A stretch of DNA of 64,000 nt from RHKX01 sp963826475 (GCA_963826475.1 CAWGXC010000003.1:2046001-2110000), one strand, 5' to 3'. Positions 27,622-40,560 are shown, counted from the stretch's first letter. Translations and numbers: made by a program. The notes: generated from the sequence alone by a model not told the origin.

Positions 27622-28737
27622 GTGGACTTCTTCGACGATGACGACGCTTTGCAGCCGCCCCCCCGACGGGGAGGCCGGCCGGCGCGCGGTGGCGCACCCA
27701 CAGGTGGCAATGTGACCAGGCAGCAGATCAGAACACGTCAGGCCGTCCTCGCGATCGGCGCCATCGTGATGCTGATCTTGATCGTGATCGCCTTCAAGGG
27801 CTGCCTCAACGCCCGCAAGGACCGCGCCTTCCAGAACTACGTGAGCGACCTGAGCGCGATCACGGTCGAATCGAAGCAGCTGAGCGACAACTTCTTCAAG
27901 CGCCTCGACCCCTCCTCCAGCGACGCCCCCGCCACCGAGCTCTCCTTCGAGTCCGAGGTCGCCGGCGATCTCGGTACTTCGCAGGGCCTGCTCGACCGTG
28001 CCACCAAGCTCGACGCGCCGGGAGAGCTCGCGGGTGCGCAGAACCAGATCGAGCTCTCGTTCGAGCTGCGCCACGATGCGCTCGAGGGGATCTCCGGCGC
28101 CCTCAAGGGACTCAGTGGCGACGAAGCCAAGAAGGCGCAGGCGTCGCTCTACACACAGATGCGGGTGCTTTCCGCCAGCGACATCCTCTACGCCCGCGCC
28201 AAGGACCAGATCGAACAGGGGCTGATCGATCAGACCGTCACCGTTGCCGACGGTGTCCCCGACAGCCAGTTCCTGCCCGACAAGCCCGACTTCCTCGATC
28301 CCTCGGTCGTCTCCTCGGCGTTCGCCTCGGCCGTCGGCTCGGGCGGCTCCGGGATCGCCGGCAACACCAGCGCGAACTGCGATGCGGGTGACAACAAGAT
28401 CCACGGGACGCAGCTCGTCGGCGCGACGATGCTGCCGTCGGGGGTCGCCCTCGACCCGGCGGCGACCGTTACGGCCACCGGCGACGACACCCTCTCGGTC
28501 GAGGTCCTGAACTCCGGCGACGCGACCGAGCAGGGGATCGCCGTCACCGTCAGCGGCGACCTGTCCGGAAGCGGAACGATTCCGCGGATCGCCTCCGGGG
28601 AGTCCCAGACCGTCGAGGTCAAGCTCTCCCCCGCCCCCAAGGCCGGCGCGACCGACAGCATCGACGTCGACGTCGCCGCCGTCTGCGGAGAGAACCTCAC
28701 CGAGAACAACAAGGCGACCTACTCAGTCACCTTCTGA
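27622..28737 (+). CDS. Membrane-anchored protein of unknown function with CARDB-like C-terminus
   Basis: About 371 aa from GTG 27622 ('MDFFDDDDALQPPPRR'). The acidic then Pro/Arg/Gly-rich cytoplasmic N-terminus is followed by one membrane helix ('AVLAIGAIVMLILIVIAFKG', about residues 45-65), a helical external region, and a C-terminal beta domain. 'LSVEVLNSGDATEQGIAVTV' and 'IASGESQTVEVKLSP' resemble CARDB/Ig-like adhesion modules. Divergent from the multi-TM kinase with about 108 bp between starts. I do not recognise a named family for the whole protein; proteins with this 'DDDD..P..R' opening appear common in Thermoleophilia (recollection, unverified). Confidence 0.8.
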   Translation: MDFFDDDDALQPPPRRGGRPARGGAPTGGNVTRQQIRTRQAVLAIGAIVMLILIVIAFKGCLNARKDRAFQNYVSDLSAITVESKQLSDNFFKRLDPSSSDAPATELSFESEVAGDLGTSQGLLDRATKLDAPGELAGAQNQIELSFELRHDALEGISGALKGLSGDEAKKAQASLYTQMRVLSASDILYARAKDQIEQGLIDQTVTVADGVPDSQFLPDKPDFLDPSVVSSAFASAVGSGGSGIAGNTSANCDAGDNKIHGTQLVGATMLPSGVALDPAATVTATGDDTLSVEVLNSGDATEQGIAVTVSGDLSGSGTIPRIASGESQTVEVKLSPAPKAGATDSIDVDVAAVCGENLTENNKATYSVTF

Positions 28738-28772
28738 TCGGCCGCGCCTGAGCTGCCCCTATCCTGGGGCGC

Positions 28773-29279
28773 GTGGACGGCTTTGACTCCAACGTCGGGA
28801 TCGTCGCTCTGGCGGCTGCCGGGGTGGCCGTGATCGCGCTCCTGCTCTCCCTGTCGCTGGCGATCCGGCTGCGGCGGGTTCGCAACGACCAGCGGCTGGT
28901 CCTGGGCGAGGATCGCGTCGACCTGGTCGAGCACGCCGCCGGCCTCGCGCGCCAGGTCGATGCGATGCGGGCCGCCCTCGCAGCCGAGACCGACCGGCTC
29001 AACGACCGGCTCGGGGATGCCGAGCGACGACTGAGCGGAACGATCTCCAAGACCGCGGTGCTCCGCTACGACGCCTTCCACGAGGGCAGCGGCCGGCAAT
29101 CGAGCACGGTCGCCCTGCTCGACGACCACGACACGGGCGTGGTGGTCTCGGCCATCACCCAGCGCGAGCAGGCGCGGGTCTACGCGAAGCCGGTCGTCGC
29201 CGGCCGCTCCGTCCTCGAGCTCTCCCCCGAGGAGCACGAGGCGATGGACCAGGCCCGCCGTGGGCCCGCCACCGAGTGA
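28773..29279 (+). CDS. DUF4446-family membrane protein
   Basis: A 168-aa protein from GTG 28773. The N-terminal membrane helix 'GIVALAAAGVAVIALLLSLS' is followed by a helical, coiled-coil-prone stretch (about 45-85) and a compact C-terminal domain with 'KTAVLRYDAFHEGSGRQSST', 'ALLDDHDTGVVVSAITQRE' and 'ARVYAKPV'. The Y-x-A-F-x-x-x-G-G-x-x-S-x-A-L-L-D pattern is typical of DUF4446. Function unknown. It lies 35 bp after the CARDB-like gene and overlaps the longest possible pheA frame. Confidence 0.85.
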   Translation: MDGFDSNVGIVALAAAGVAVIALLLSLSLAIRLRRVRNDQRLVLGEDRVDLVEHAAGLARQVDAMRAALAAETDRLNDRLGDAERRLSGTISKTAVLRYDAFHEGSGRQSSTVALLDDHDTGVVVSAITQREQARVYAKPVVAGRSVLELSPEEHEAMDQARRGPATE

Positions 29280-29292
29280 GGTCGCGGCGCCG

Positions 29293-30150
29293 GTGAAGGT
29301 CGCCTATCTGGGGCCCGCCGGGACGTTCTCGGAGGAGGCGCTCCTGCTCGCCGCCGACGGAGAGGCGTTCGACGCCGACCCGCGCGCGACGCTCCACGCC
29401 GTGATCGAGGCGGTCGAGGGCGGCGAGGCCGAGCGCGCCTTCGTCCCATTCGAGAACTCGATCGAGGGAACGGTCCGGCCCACCCTGGACGCGCTCGCCT
29501 TCGACACCGATCGGGTGCGAATCGTCGGCGAGCACGATCACCGGATCCGCCAAGCGCTGATCGCCCGCGCCGGGCTGGCGATCGAGCGGATCGAGGTCGT
29601 CCTCTCCCATCCCCAGGCCAGCGCCCAGTGCGCCCGCTTTCTGCGCGCGGCGCTGCCCGATGCGACCGTCCGCACGGTCAGCAGCACCTCGGAGGCGGTC
29701 CGGGCGGTCGCCGGGGCCGACGAGCCCTGGGCGGCGCTGGGCTCCCCGATCGCCGCCGCCGCATACGGATGCGAGGTCCTGCGTGAGGGCGTCGAGGACT
29801 CGCCCGACAACGTCACCCGCTTCGCCTGGCTCGCTCCCGATGGCGCCGAGCTGCCGCCCGCCGATCCGAGCGCTCCCTGGCGGACCACGCTGGTCTTCCA
29901 CGAGCTCGGCGACGACCGGCCCGGCGCGCTCACCGACGCGCTCGCCGAGCTCTCCGACCGCGGGATCAACATGACTCGGATCGAGTCGCGCCCGCGGCGC
30001 AGCGGCCTGGGCCGCTATCTGTTCTTCCTGGACCTCGACGGCAACGTCGAGGACGCGACGGTGGCGGAGGGCCTCGCTGCGCTGCGAGCCAAGGCCGAGA
30101 CGGTCCGCGTCCTCGGCAGCTATCAAGTGGGCGCCTCCGCTCCGCTCTAG
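29293..30150 (+). CDS. pheA: Prephenate dehydratase PheA (monofunctional, with ACT domain)
   Basis: About 285 aa converting prephenate to phenylpyruvate for phenylalanine synthesis. It opens 'VKVAYLGPAGTFSEEALL' and has 'FVPFENSIEGTVRPTLDALA', the catalytic 'NVTRFAWL' motif, and a C-terminal regulatory ACT domain with 'DRPGALTDALAELSDRGINM' and 'RIESRP', where phenylalanine binds. No chorismate mutase domain is present. GTG 29293 is preferred because the family begins directly with V/M-x-VAYLGP; GTG 29260 would overlap the upstream gene by 20 bp. Confidence 0.95.
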   Translation: MKVAYLGPAGTFSEEALLLAADGEAFDADPRATLHAVIEAVEGGEAERAFVPFENSIEGTVRPTLDALAFDTDRVRIVGEHDHRIRQALIARAGLAIERIEVVLSHPQASAQCARFLRAALPDATVRTVSSTSEAVRAVAGADEPWAALGSPIAAAAYGCEVLREGVEDSPDNVTRFAWLAPDGAELPPADPSAPWRTTLVFHELGDDRPGALTDALAELSDRGINMTRIESRPRRSGLGRYLFFLDLDGNVEDATVAEGLAALRAKAETVRVLGSYQVGASAPL

Positions 30151-30162
30151 TATTTCTTCCGG

Positions 30163-30762
30163 ATGAGCGCGCTTGCCGAACCGGCCCCCGGGGCCTGGGT
30201 GCGGAAGGGCCCGGCGGGTGACGGGTCTCCCATGGCGAGCGCGGGCGCCGCGATCGGCGGGCGGGTGCTCGTCCTCAACGCGACCTACGAGCCGATCAAC
30301 GTCTGCACTGTTCGCCGCGCCGCCGTCCTCTTGCTCAAGGCCAAGGCGGAGTTGCTGGAGCGCGGTGAGCGGGCCGTTCGCTCCGAGCGTCTGCAGTTGG
30401 ACCGCCCGGTCGTGATCCGCCTCGTCGCCTACGTGCGGGTCCCCCGCGACGTCCATCGCCGCAAGATCACCCGCAAGGCGGTCCTCGCGCGCGACGCCTG
30501 GACCTGCCAGTACTGCGGCTCGGAGCGAACCGGGCTCACGGTCGACCACGTGATCCCGCGCAGCCGGGGCGGCGAGTCGGTCTGGGAGAACATCGTCGCC
30601 TCCTGCGCCCCGTGCAACCGGCGCAAGGGCAACCGCCTCCCGCGGGAGATCCAGATGCACCCGCGCACGATCCCAAAGCCGCCGGGCCCGAACGTCTTCA
30701 TCCGCGTGGCGGCCCCAAGGGTCCCGGCAAGCTGGGAGCCCTACCTCGCAATGGCTGCGTAG
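30163..30762 (+). CDS. HNH endonuclease family protein
   Basis: A 199-aa protein. 'VLVLNATYEPINVCTVRRAA' and 'RLVAYVRVPRDVHRRKI' precede an HNH/zinc domain: 'WTCQYCGSERTGLTVDHVIP', 'SRGGESVWENIVASC' and 'CAPCNRRKGNRLP'. Two CxxC pairs bind structural zinc, and D-H, N and R complete the beta-beta-alpha metal nuclease core. This subgroup is widespread in actinobacteria and cyanobacteria as a stand-alone chromosomal gene of unclear substrate. ATG 30163 is used; ATG 30232 would also leave all conserved parts. Confidence 0.9.
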   Translation: MSALAEPAPGAWVRKGPAGDGSPMASAGAAIGGRVLVLNATYEPINVCTVRRAAVLLLKAKAELLERGERAVRSERLQLDRPVVIRLVAYVRVPRDVHRRKITRKAVLARDAWTCQYCGSERTGLTVDHVIPRSRGGESVWENIVASCAPCNRRKGNRLPREIQMHPRTIPKPPGPNVFIRVAAPRVPASWEPYLAMAA

Positions 30763-30785
30763 AAGGACTCCCTACTTGCCGCCTG

Positions 30786-30840
30786 GGTGGCCATCCACCC
30801 GACCAGACCGGACGCGAAGCGGAGGATCTGGTCGGAGGTA
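30786..30840 (+). repeat. Interspersed hairpin repeat, copy B
   Basis: It reads GGGTGGCCATCCACCCG, then CCGACCAGA, an inner CCGGACGCGAAGCGGAGGA, then TCTGGTCGG. It is a reverse-oriented match to 13877-13930. The outer arms pair over 9 bp, and the two differences per arm from copy A keep pairing (G-C to A-T and G-C to C-G). The leading GGGTGG/CCACCC can form its own hairpin. The inner GCGAAGC is a sequence known to form a very stable mini-hairpin in DNA. Confidence 0.82.
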
Positions 30841-30870
30841 TCTGAGCGGAGGATCTGGTCGGAGGTATCT
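30818..30870. repeat. 27-bp tandem duplication
   Basis: The 26-bp sequence AGCGGAGGATCTGGTCGGAG plus GTATCT occurs at 30818-30843 and again, identically, at 30845-30870, separated by one base. It duplicates the right arm of hairpin copy B, which gives two alternative pairing partners for the left arm. A degenerate third start (ACGCGAAG) follows at 30872. Confidence 0.88.
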
Positions 30871-30873
30871 AAC

Positions 30874-30905
30874 GCGAAGGGCCACCCTCTCGGGTGGCCC
30901 TTCGC
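30874..30905. terminator. 14-bp perfect hairpin between HNH gene and gyrA
   Basis: Arms GCGAAGGGCCACCC and GGGTGGCCCTTCGC pair perfectly around a TCTC loop. It lies between the convergent HNH gene and gyrA region, so it can act as a bidirectional terminator. No T tract follows on either strand. Confidence 0.8.
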
Positions 30906-31018
30906 AGGTGCGGTACTGAAGCGGAGAAGCGATTTGGTGTGATCGAGCGGGACGTCTCTCGATCTCACTTCCCTGCCGGTGCCCGGGTTGGATTCGCCGG
31001 GCGGCGCACACGTGCCGC

Positions 31019-31063
31019 CTAGCGGCCCGTCACCTCCAGCGTCCCGAAAAACATGTCACTCAA
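31019..31063 (-). CDS. Putative 14-codon ORF with very strong ribosome-binding site
   Basis: TTG at 31063-31061 opens MSDMFFGTLEVTGR and stops at TAG 31021-31019. Upstream, minus-strand bases 31082-31067 read AGAAAGGAGGTGGTCC. This can pair (one G-U wobble) with all 16 bases of the usual 3' tail of 16S rRNA, with 9 nt between GGAGG and the TTG. The core lies in an 11-nt loop closed by GGACCA/TGGTCC. Twelve of 14 sense codons end in G or C. It sits downstream of the gyrA hairpin and upstream of the 30874-30905 stem, so it may be a free-standing small transcript. No homologue is recognised. Confidence 0.45.
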   Translation of the reverse strand: MSDMFFGTLEVTGR

Positions 31064-31104
31064 CTAGGACCACCTCCTTTCTCTGGTCCGAGCATTCAAG
31101 CAAA

Positions 31105-31125
31105 CCGGCGAGTCGTCCTCGCCGG
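31105..31125 (-). terminator. gyrA terminator hairpin
   Basis: On the minus strand CCGGCGAG-GACGA-CTCGCCGG forms an 8-bp perfect stem 14 bp after the gyrA stop and is followed by TTTGCTT, a short T-rich run. It is a good intrinsic terminator candidate. Confidence 0.8.
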
Positions 31126-31138
31126 CAGCCCGCTCGGC

Positions 31139-33826
<2,688 letters not shown>

Positions 33827-33860
33827 TTAGTTCCCCATTCCGAAGGTTGAGATCTGGCGA

Positions 33861-36281
<2,421 letters not shown>

Positions 36282-36452
36282 TCGGGCCTTCCCATTCGGG
36301 TTCCATGATCCCGTGCCCGGCGGCGGCAGATGCCGCTCAGCACTCGGGGGACGGGGGCTGGCGATCGTTGGCCTGCCCGTCCCGAGCACTCACCAGGTCG
36401 GTTGACATAAGGATACCAGGCACAAGGGACGGACCCGCGACGGGGCCTCTCA

Positions 36453-36468
36453 CGAAATCCCTGCAAAT
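36453..36468 (-). promoter_or_regulatory. Sequence motif upstream of gyrB shared with 15901-15916
   Basis: The minus strand reads ATTTGCAGGGATTTCG, identical over 16 bp to plus-strand 15901-15916 upstream of the discoidin-tailed kinase. It lies in the 220-bp leader region between DUF721 and gyrB (36282-36501), where no gene is visible. It could be a shared operator or promoter element. One such match is not far from chance in 64 kb. Confidence 0.3.
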
Positions 36469-36501
36469 CGCCACTATTCGAGCGCTGGGCCGTGACGATT
36501 C

Positions 36502-36813
36502 TCAGTCGTGGCGCGCGAGGTCGGCCGTAAACCGCAACCCGAGGACCCGATCGGCGCCGACGACGGCTTCGATCCGAGGCCGCAGGACGTCCCCCATCAG
36601 CTCCAGCTCCTGCGCCCAGGCACCGCTGCGACAGGCGATCGTGAGCACCCCCCCACGCTCGGAAACGGGCTCCGAGTTGGCCGCGATCTGCTCACCGCAC
36701 ACCTCCGGCCACGCCGCCTGGACCTCCGCGAGCAGGGTCTGGGGAGCGCTGCGCTCGACGAGCCTGTCGAGGGCTCCGCCGAGCTTCCTGGGGCCACGCC
36801 TGGGTCCGCTCAA
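36502..36813 (-). CDS. DUF721 (DciA-like) family protein
   Basis: A 103-aa protein from TTG 36813, overlapping the recF stop by 4 bp. 'LAEVQAAWPEVCGEQIAANS', 'ERGGVLTIACRSGAWAQELE' and 'LRPRIEAVVG' are the typical DUF721/DciA KH-like core. DciA-type proteins can load the replicative helicase. In mycobacteria the gene in this position (recF-x-gyrB) is of this family. The operon position supports a replication role. Confidence 0.9.
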   Translation of the reverse strand: MSGPRRGPRKLGGALDRLVERSAPQTLLAEVQAAWPEVCGEQIAANSEPVSERGGVLTIACRSGAWAQELELMGDVLRPRIEAVVGADRVLGLRFTADLARHD

Positions 36814-37910
36814 CCCGCCGTCTCCTCGGTGGTTGCGACCCCGCCCTCGATCGCGATCTCGCTCGCCGCGGACGCCGGCACGTGAGCCGACTCCGTCGCG
36901 GTGATCAGCGCCTGGCCCCCGCTCTCCAGCAGAACGACGAGGCGGCGGCGGCGATCCGGATCGAGCTCGCTCATCACGTCGTCGAGCAGCATCAGGGGCA
37001 GCTGCCGGCGCGCCATGCGCAGCGCCTCGCGCTCCGCGAACAGGAGCGCGAGGAGGCCGATTCGCTGCTGACCCTGCGAGCCGTAGCGACGCAGCGAGCG
37101 ACCGCCGAAGGAGAGCTCGACCTCGTCGCGGTGCGGCCCGTAGCCGGTGAAGCCGCGGGCGACGTCCCCCGCTCGCCGCTCCGTCAGCTCGGCGACGATC
37201 CCCTCCGCGTCGAGCTCGCCGGTCCGCGGGCGGTAGGAGATCTCCGCCCCGCCGTCGAGGCCGAGCTCCGCCGCCGCGTGCGCGAACGGCTCGACCAGCT
37301 CAGCGGCCGCCTCCGAGCGCGCCTCGACCAGAGGCGCCGCGCGCTCGGCGAGCTCACGGTCCCAGGCGTCGAGCGAGCTCGGATCGCCCCCTCGGCGGAC
37401 CCTCGAGAGCAGGTTGTTGCGCTGGGCGAGGGCGCGCGAGTAATCGCCGCGGGCGTCGGCACGGGCGGGTCGCAGCGCGGCGGCGAGGCGGTCCAGATGC
37501 GCACGTCGCGGGCTGGGCGGGCCCTTGACCAGCGTCAGCCGGTCCGGCATGAAGACGCTCAAAGCGGGTCGGCGCCGGTCGTCGGAGGCGCGCGCCGCCG
37601 ACCCGTTGACCATCCGCCTCCTCGCCTCGCCGCTCGAGACCGAGGCGAGCATGCTGAGCGGCTCGGCGATCTCCCCCGCCTCGGGCTCCAGCTCGACCTC
37701 GACCCGGGCGAGGTCGGCGCCGAAGGCGATCGCCTCGCGCTCGCGGCGCGTGCGGCACGAACGACCGGTCAGCGCGAAGAAGAGCGCCTCGAGGACGTTC
37801 GTCTTGCCGGCGCCGTTGGGACCGTGCAGGACCGTGAGCCCGGCGCCGAGCTCGACCGGCGCGTCGGCGAGGTTGCGAAACGAGAGCGGATCGACCCGAG
37901 TGACCCGCAT
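36810..37910 (-). CDS. recF: DNA replication/repair protein RecF
   Basis: A 366-aa SMC-like ATPase that helps load RecA at gapped DNA and restart forks. Walker A is 'LHGPNGAGKTNVLEALFF', the ABC signature region is 'RRYGSQGQQRIGLLALLFAE', and Walker B is 'LPLMLLDDVMSELDPDRR'. 'GRSCRTRREREAIAFG' is the conserved N-terminal block. It lies 9 bp after dnaN and overlaps DUF721, so the dnaN-recF-DUF721 genes are probably co-transcribed. Confidence 0.96.
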   Translation of the reverse strand: MRVTRVDPLSFRNLADAPVELGAGLTVLHGPNGAGKTNVLEALFFALTGRSCRTRREREAIAFGADLARVEVELEPEAGEIAEPLSMLASVSSGEARRRMVNGSAARASDDRRRPALSVFMPDRLTLVKGPPSPRRAHLDRLAAALRPARADARGDYSRALAQRNNLLSRVRRGGDPSSLDAWDRELAERAAPLVEARSEAAAELVEPFAHAAAELGLDGGAEISYRPRTGELDAEGIVAELTERRAGDVARGFTGYGPHRDEVELSFGGRSLRRYGSQGQQRIGLLALLFAEREALRMARRQLPLMLLDDVMSELDPDRRRRLVVLLESGGQALITATESAHVPASAASEIAIEGGVATTEETAG

Positions 37911-37919
37911 TCGACCGGA

Positions 37920-39026
37920 TCAGACGGTCAGGCGTATCGGCATCACGAGGTAGCTGAAGTCCTCGGAGCCGGCCGGCTGCAGGAGTCCGGGCCGCAGTGG
38001 CGAAGTGAGTCGAAGCACCACTTCCTCGGTCTCGACCGACTCGATCCCCTCGATGAAGAACTGGGGATTGAAGGCGATCTCCATCGCCTCGCCCTCGAAC
38101 GCGCAGGGCATCGACTCGGCGGCGTCGCCGATCTCGGGCGTCTCCGCGGCCACCGTGAGCTCCCCCTCGGCGAATGCAAGTCGCAGCGGGGCGTTGCGCT
38201 GGGCGAGGTAGCGGATCCGCCTGGTCACGTCCAACAGCTCGGAGCGCGGCAGGCGAACGTCGTGGTCGAACGCATCGGGGAGCAGCTGGCGGTAGTTCGG
38301 GAATTGCCCGTCGATCAGCCGTGAGGAGAGCGTCACGCCGCCGGCCCTGAAGACGATCTGGTTTCCCGGGAGCGCGATCTCGACCTGCTCGACCTCATCG
38401 GCGGAGACGATCCGCGCGAGCTCGCGCATCGCCCGGGCCGGCACGTTGGCCTCGAAGGGGGCGGGGGCGCCGTCGGCCAGCTCGGTCCGCTTCACGCTCA
38501 GCCGGTAGGAGTCGGTGGCGACCATCGTCAGGGTCGAGCCCTCGACGTTGACCATGATGCCGGTGAGGATCGGCCGGACCTCGTCGCGGGATGCCGCCCG
38601 GGCCACCCGGTCGACGGTCTCGGCGAGCGCGGCCGCCGGCATCTTGATCGACTCGCCCCCGAGCTCGGGCAGGCGGGGGAAGTCCTCGGCGTCGAGCAGG
38701 CGCAGGTGGAAGCGGGCGGTGCCGGCGATGAGCTCGACGTCGTGCTGCTCACGGCGCTCGCTGATCTCGACGGATCCCTGCGGCAACGCGCGGGCGACGT
38801 CGGCGAGCAGGCGGCCGGGCAGCAGGATCTGACCGTCGCCCTCGACCTGGGCGTCGAGCTCGACCGTGATCGCGAGCTCGCTGTCGGTCGCACGGGCGAT
38901 GGCCTTGCCACCCTCGGCGATCAGCATGATCCCGCCGAGCGAGGGCAGCGTGGTCCGCGTGGAGAGCGCCCTGGCTGCGGTCTGGAGCCCGTCCAGGAGC
39001 CGGTCGCGTTCTGCTTTCAGTTGCAT
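37920..39026 (-). CDS. dnaN: DNA polymerase III sliding clamp, beta subunit
   Basis: About 368 aa forming one half of the replicative clamp ring. Three repeated clamp domains are recognisable: 'TTLPSLGGIMLIAEGGKAIA', 'LPGRLLADVARALPQGSVEI', 'VRPILTGIMVNVEGSTLTMV' and 'YLVMPIRL' at the end. ATG 39026 has AGAGG 6 nt upstream and is preferred over ATG 39032, which overlaps that site. Located 142 bp downstream of dnaA in the standard order. Confidence 0.96.
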   Translation of the reverse strand: MQLKAERDRLLDGLQTAARALSTRTTLPSLGGIMLIAEGGKAIARATDSELAITVELDAQVEGDGQILLPGRLLADVARALPQGSVEISERREQHDVELIAGTARFHLRLLDAEDFPRLPELGGESIKMPAAALAETVDRVARAASRDEVRPILTGIMVNVEGSTLTMVATDSYRLSVKRTELADGAPAPFEANVPARAMRELARIVSADEVEQVEIALPGNQIVFRAGGVTLSSRLIDGQFPNYRQLLPDAFDHDVRLPRSELLDVTRRIRYLAQRNAPLRLAFAEGELTVAAETPEIGDAAESMPCAFEGEAMEIAFNPQFFIEGIESVETEEVVLRLTSPLRPGLLQPAGSEDFSYLVMPIRLTV

Positions 39027-39168
39027 CTGCATCCTCTTCTGATCGTCTGAGTTGATGTTGTGATGGTGGAAACCCTTTCAGAACCGCCGGATTGCGCACG
39101 GGACCTTCGATCCAGGGGTGTTGGCGAGGCTGTTGGCAACTGCGGTGGTGGTGGAGTGGCCGGTCGCA

Positions 39169-40560
39169 TCAGCCGGGGATGGGACCGAGGTGGAGGCGTT
39201 CGTGGACTCGCTCGAGCGCCTTGTGGAAATCGGAGCCGGGCTCGATGCCGCGCTCGACCGCGCGGATGGAATGCAGCACGGTGGAATGGTCGCGATTGAA
39301 CCCGCGGGCGATCTCGGCGAGGGAGAGGTCGGTGTGGTTGCGGGCGACGTACATGGCGAGCTGGCGGCCACGCACCGCGGAGGAGGTCCGCCGCTTGGAG
39401 CGCATGTCGGCCGGAGAGAGGTGCAGGACGTCGCAGACCGCACGCTGGATACGCTCGAGCTGTTCGTCGGCGGCGGGGGGCGACGGCTGCGCCGGTGGCG
39501 AGTCGGAGCCGGCCTCGTCGGCGGTCGAGCCGCTTCCCAGGACGCGGCGGACGAGCTCGACCGACGGCGATTCCCCGATCAGCGAGGCGAAGGCGGTGAC
39601 GCGGGTCAGGGCGCCTTCCAGACGGCGCAGGTTCTCCGGGGTGGCGATGGCGATCTGCCGCAGGGCGTCGAGATCGGGCACCGGGATGGAGTGCTCCTCG
39701 GCGAGCCGCCGGAGCAACGTCATGCGGGTCACCAGGTCGGGGCCCTGCACCTCCACCGTGAGCCCCCAGGCGAATCTGTCGCGAATCCGCTCGCTGAGCC
39801 GCCCCAGCGCCTCGGGCGGGCGATCGCTGGAGAGCACGATCTGGCTGCCGGCCGAGTAGAGCTCGTTGAAGGTGTGGAAGAACTCGTCCTCGGTGGCCGG
39901 CTTGCCCTCGAGGAACTGAACGTCGTCGATCAGCAGCGCCCCGACCCCGCGGTAACGCTGCTTGAAGCGCTCCGAGCCGCGCCCGTCGCTGGCGCGCAGG
40001 GAGGTGACGAACTCCGAGGTGAAGCGCTCGGCGGTCGTGTAGACGACGCTCATCTCGGGTCGCTGACGCCGTAGATAGTTGGCGATCGAGACGAGCAGGT
40101 GCGTCTTGCCGAGCCCGGGTGCGCCGTAGAGGAACAGCGGGTTGTAGGACTCGCCGGGGGATTCGGCGACGGCGAGGGCGGCTGAGTGGGCGAAGCGATT
40201 GCCGGAGCCGATCACGAAGCGGTCGAAGTCGAGGTCGTCGATGAGGCCGGCCGGGATCGGGTCGCGGCTGAAGGCCGGATCCTCCTCGGAGGGCGTGGAG
40301 CCGGGGGCGTCGGTGAACGAGATCTCGGTGAACTCGGGCGATCGGCGGCGCAGGGCCTCGGTCGCGGCGGCGCCGTAGCGACGCTCGAACCAGTCGCGGA
40401 CCTGCACGGGTCCCGATACATACAGACGGGAGCCCTGGACCCCGACGACCTTGAGCGGCTCGAGCCAGTTCTGGAACGCGGAGGGATGCAGCGTGCCCCG
40501 CAGCTCGTCGCGGACGCCGCTCCAGATGGCGTTCAGCTCTTGTGTGTGTCTCTCCGGCAA
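39169..40560 (-). CDS. dnaA: Chromosomal replication initiator DnaA
   Basis: About 463 aa. Domain I ('LNAIWSGVRDELRGTLHPSA') is followed by a short linker and an AAA+ domain with Walker A 'LYGAPGLGKTHLLVSIANY', Walker B 'GALLIDDVQFL', 'FNELYSAGSQIVLSSDRPP' and the box VII arginine ('RLSERIRDRFAWGLTVE'). Domain IV has the DnaA-box-binding signature 'RGFNRDHSTVLHSIRAVER'. TTG 40560 fits domain I; TTG 40665 would add an unconserved 35-residue leader. Neither has a good ribosome-binding site. The divergent rpmH lies upstream. Confidence 0.95.
   Translation of the reverse strand: MPERHTQELNAIWSGVRDELRGTLHPSAFQNWLEPLKVVGVQGSRLYVSGPVQVRDWFERRYGAAATEALRRRSPEFTEISFTDAPGSTPSEEDPAFSRDPIPAGLIDDLDFDRFVIGSGNRFAHSAALAVAESPGESYNPLFLYGAPGLGKTHLLVSIANYLRRQRPEMSVVYTTAERFTSEFVTSLRASDGRGSERFKQRYRGVGALLIDDVQFLEGKPATEDEFFHTFNELYSAGSQIVLSSDRPPEALGRLSERIRDRFAWGLTVEVQGPDLVTRMTLLRRLAEEHSIPVPDLDALRQIAIATPENLRRLEGALTRVTAFASLIGESPSVELVRRVLGSGSTADEAGSDSPPAQPSPPAADEQLERIQRAVCDVLHLSPADMRSKRRTSSAVRGRQLAMYVARNHTDLSLAEIARGFNRDHSTVLHSIRAVERGIEPGSDFHKALERVHERLHLGPIPG

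Noticed and set aside
27514..28404. A 5' extension of the multi-TM kinase to 871 aa
   Set aside because: It is antisense to the well-formed plus-strand gene at 27622-28737; kinase homology starts just after GTG 27513.
31067..31082. Plus-strand GGACCACCTCCTTTCT as the 3' end of a 16S rRNA
   Set aside because: Only these 16 bases match; the preceding helix-45 sequence is absent. It makes better sense as a ribosome-binding site on the minus strand.
36398..36404. TTGACA as a -35 box for a plus-strand promoter
   Set aside because: No matching -10 at proper spacing and no plus-strand gene follows; the gene downstream on this side is read from the other strand.
39217..39225. TTGTGGAAA as a DnaA box
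   Set aside because: It lies inside the dnaA coding sequence, is off-consensus and has no partner sites nearby.
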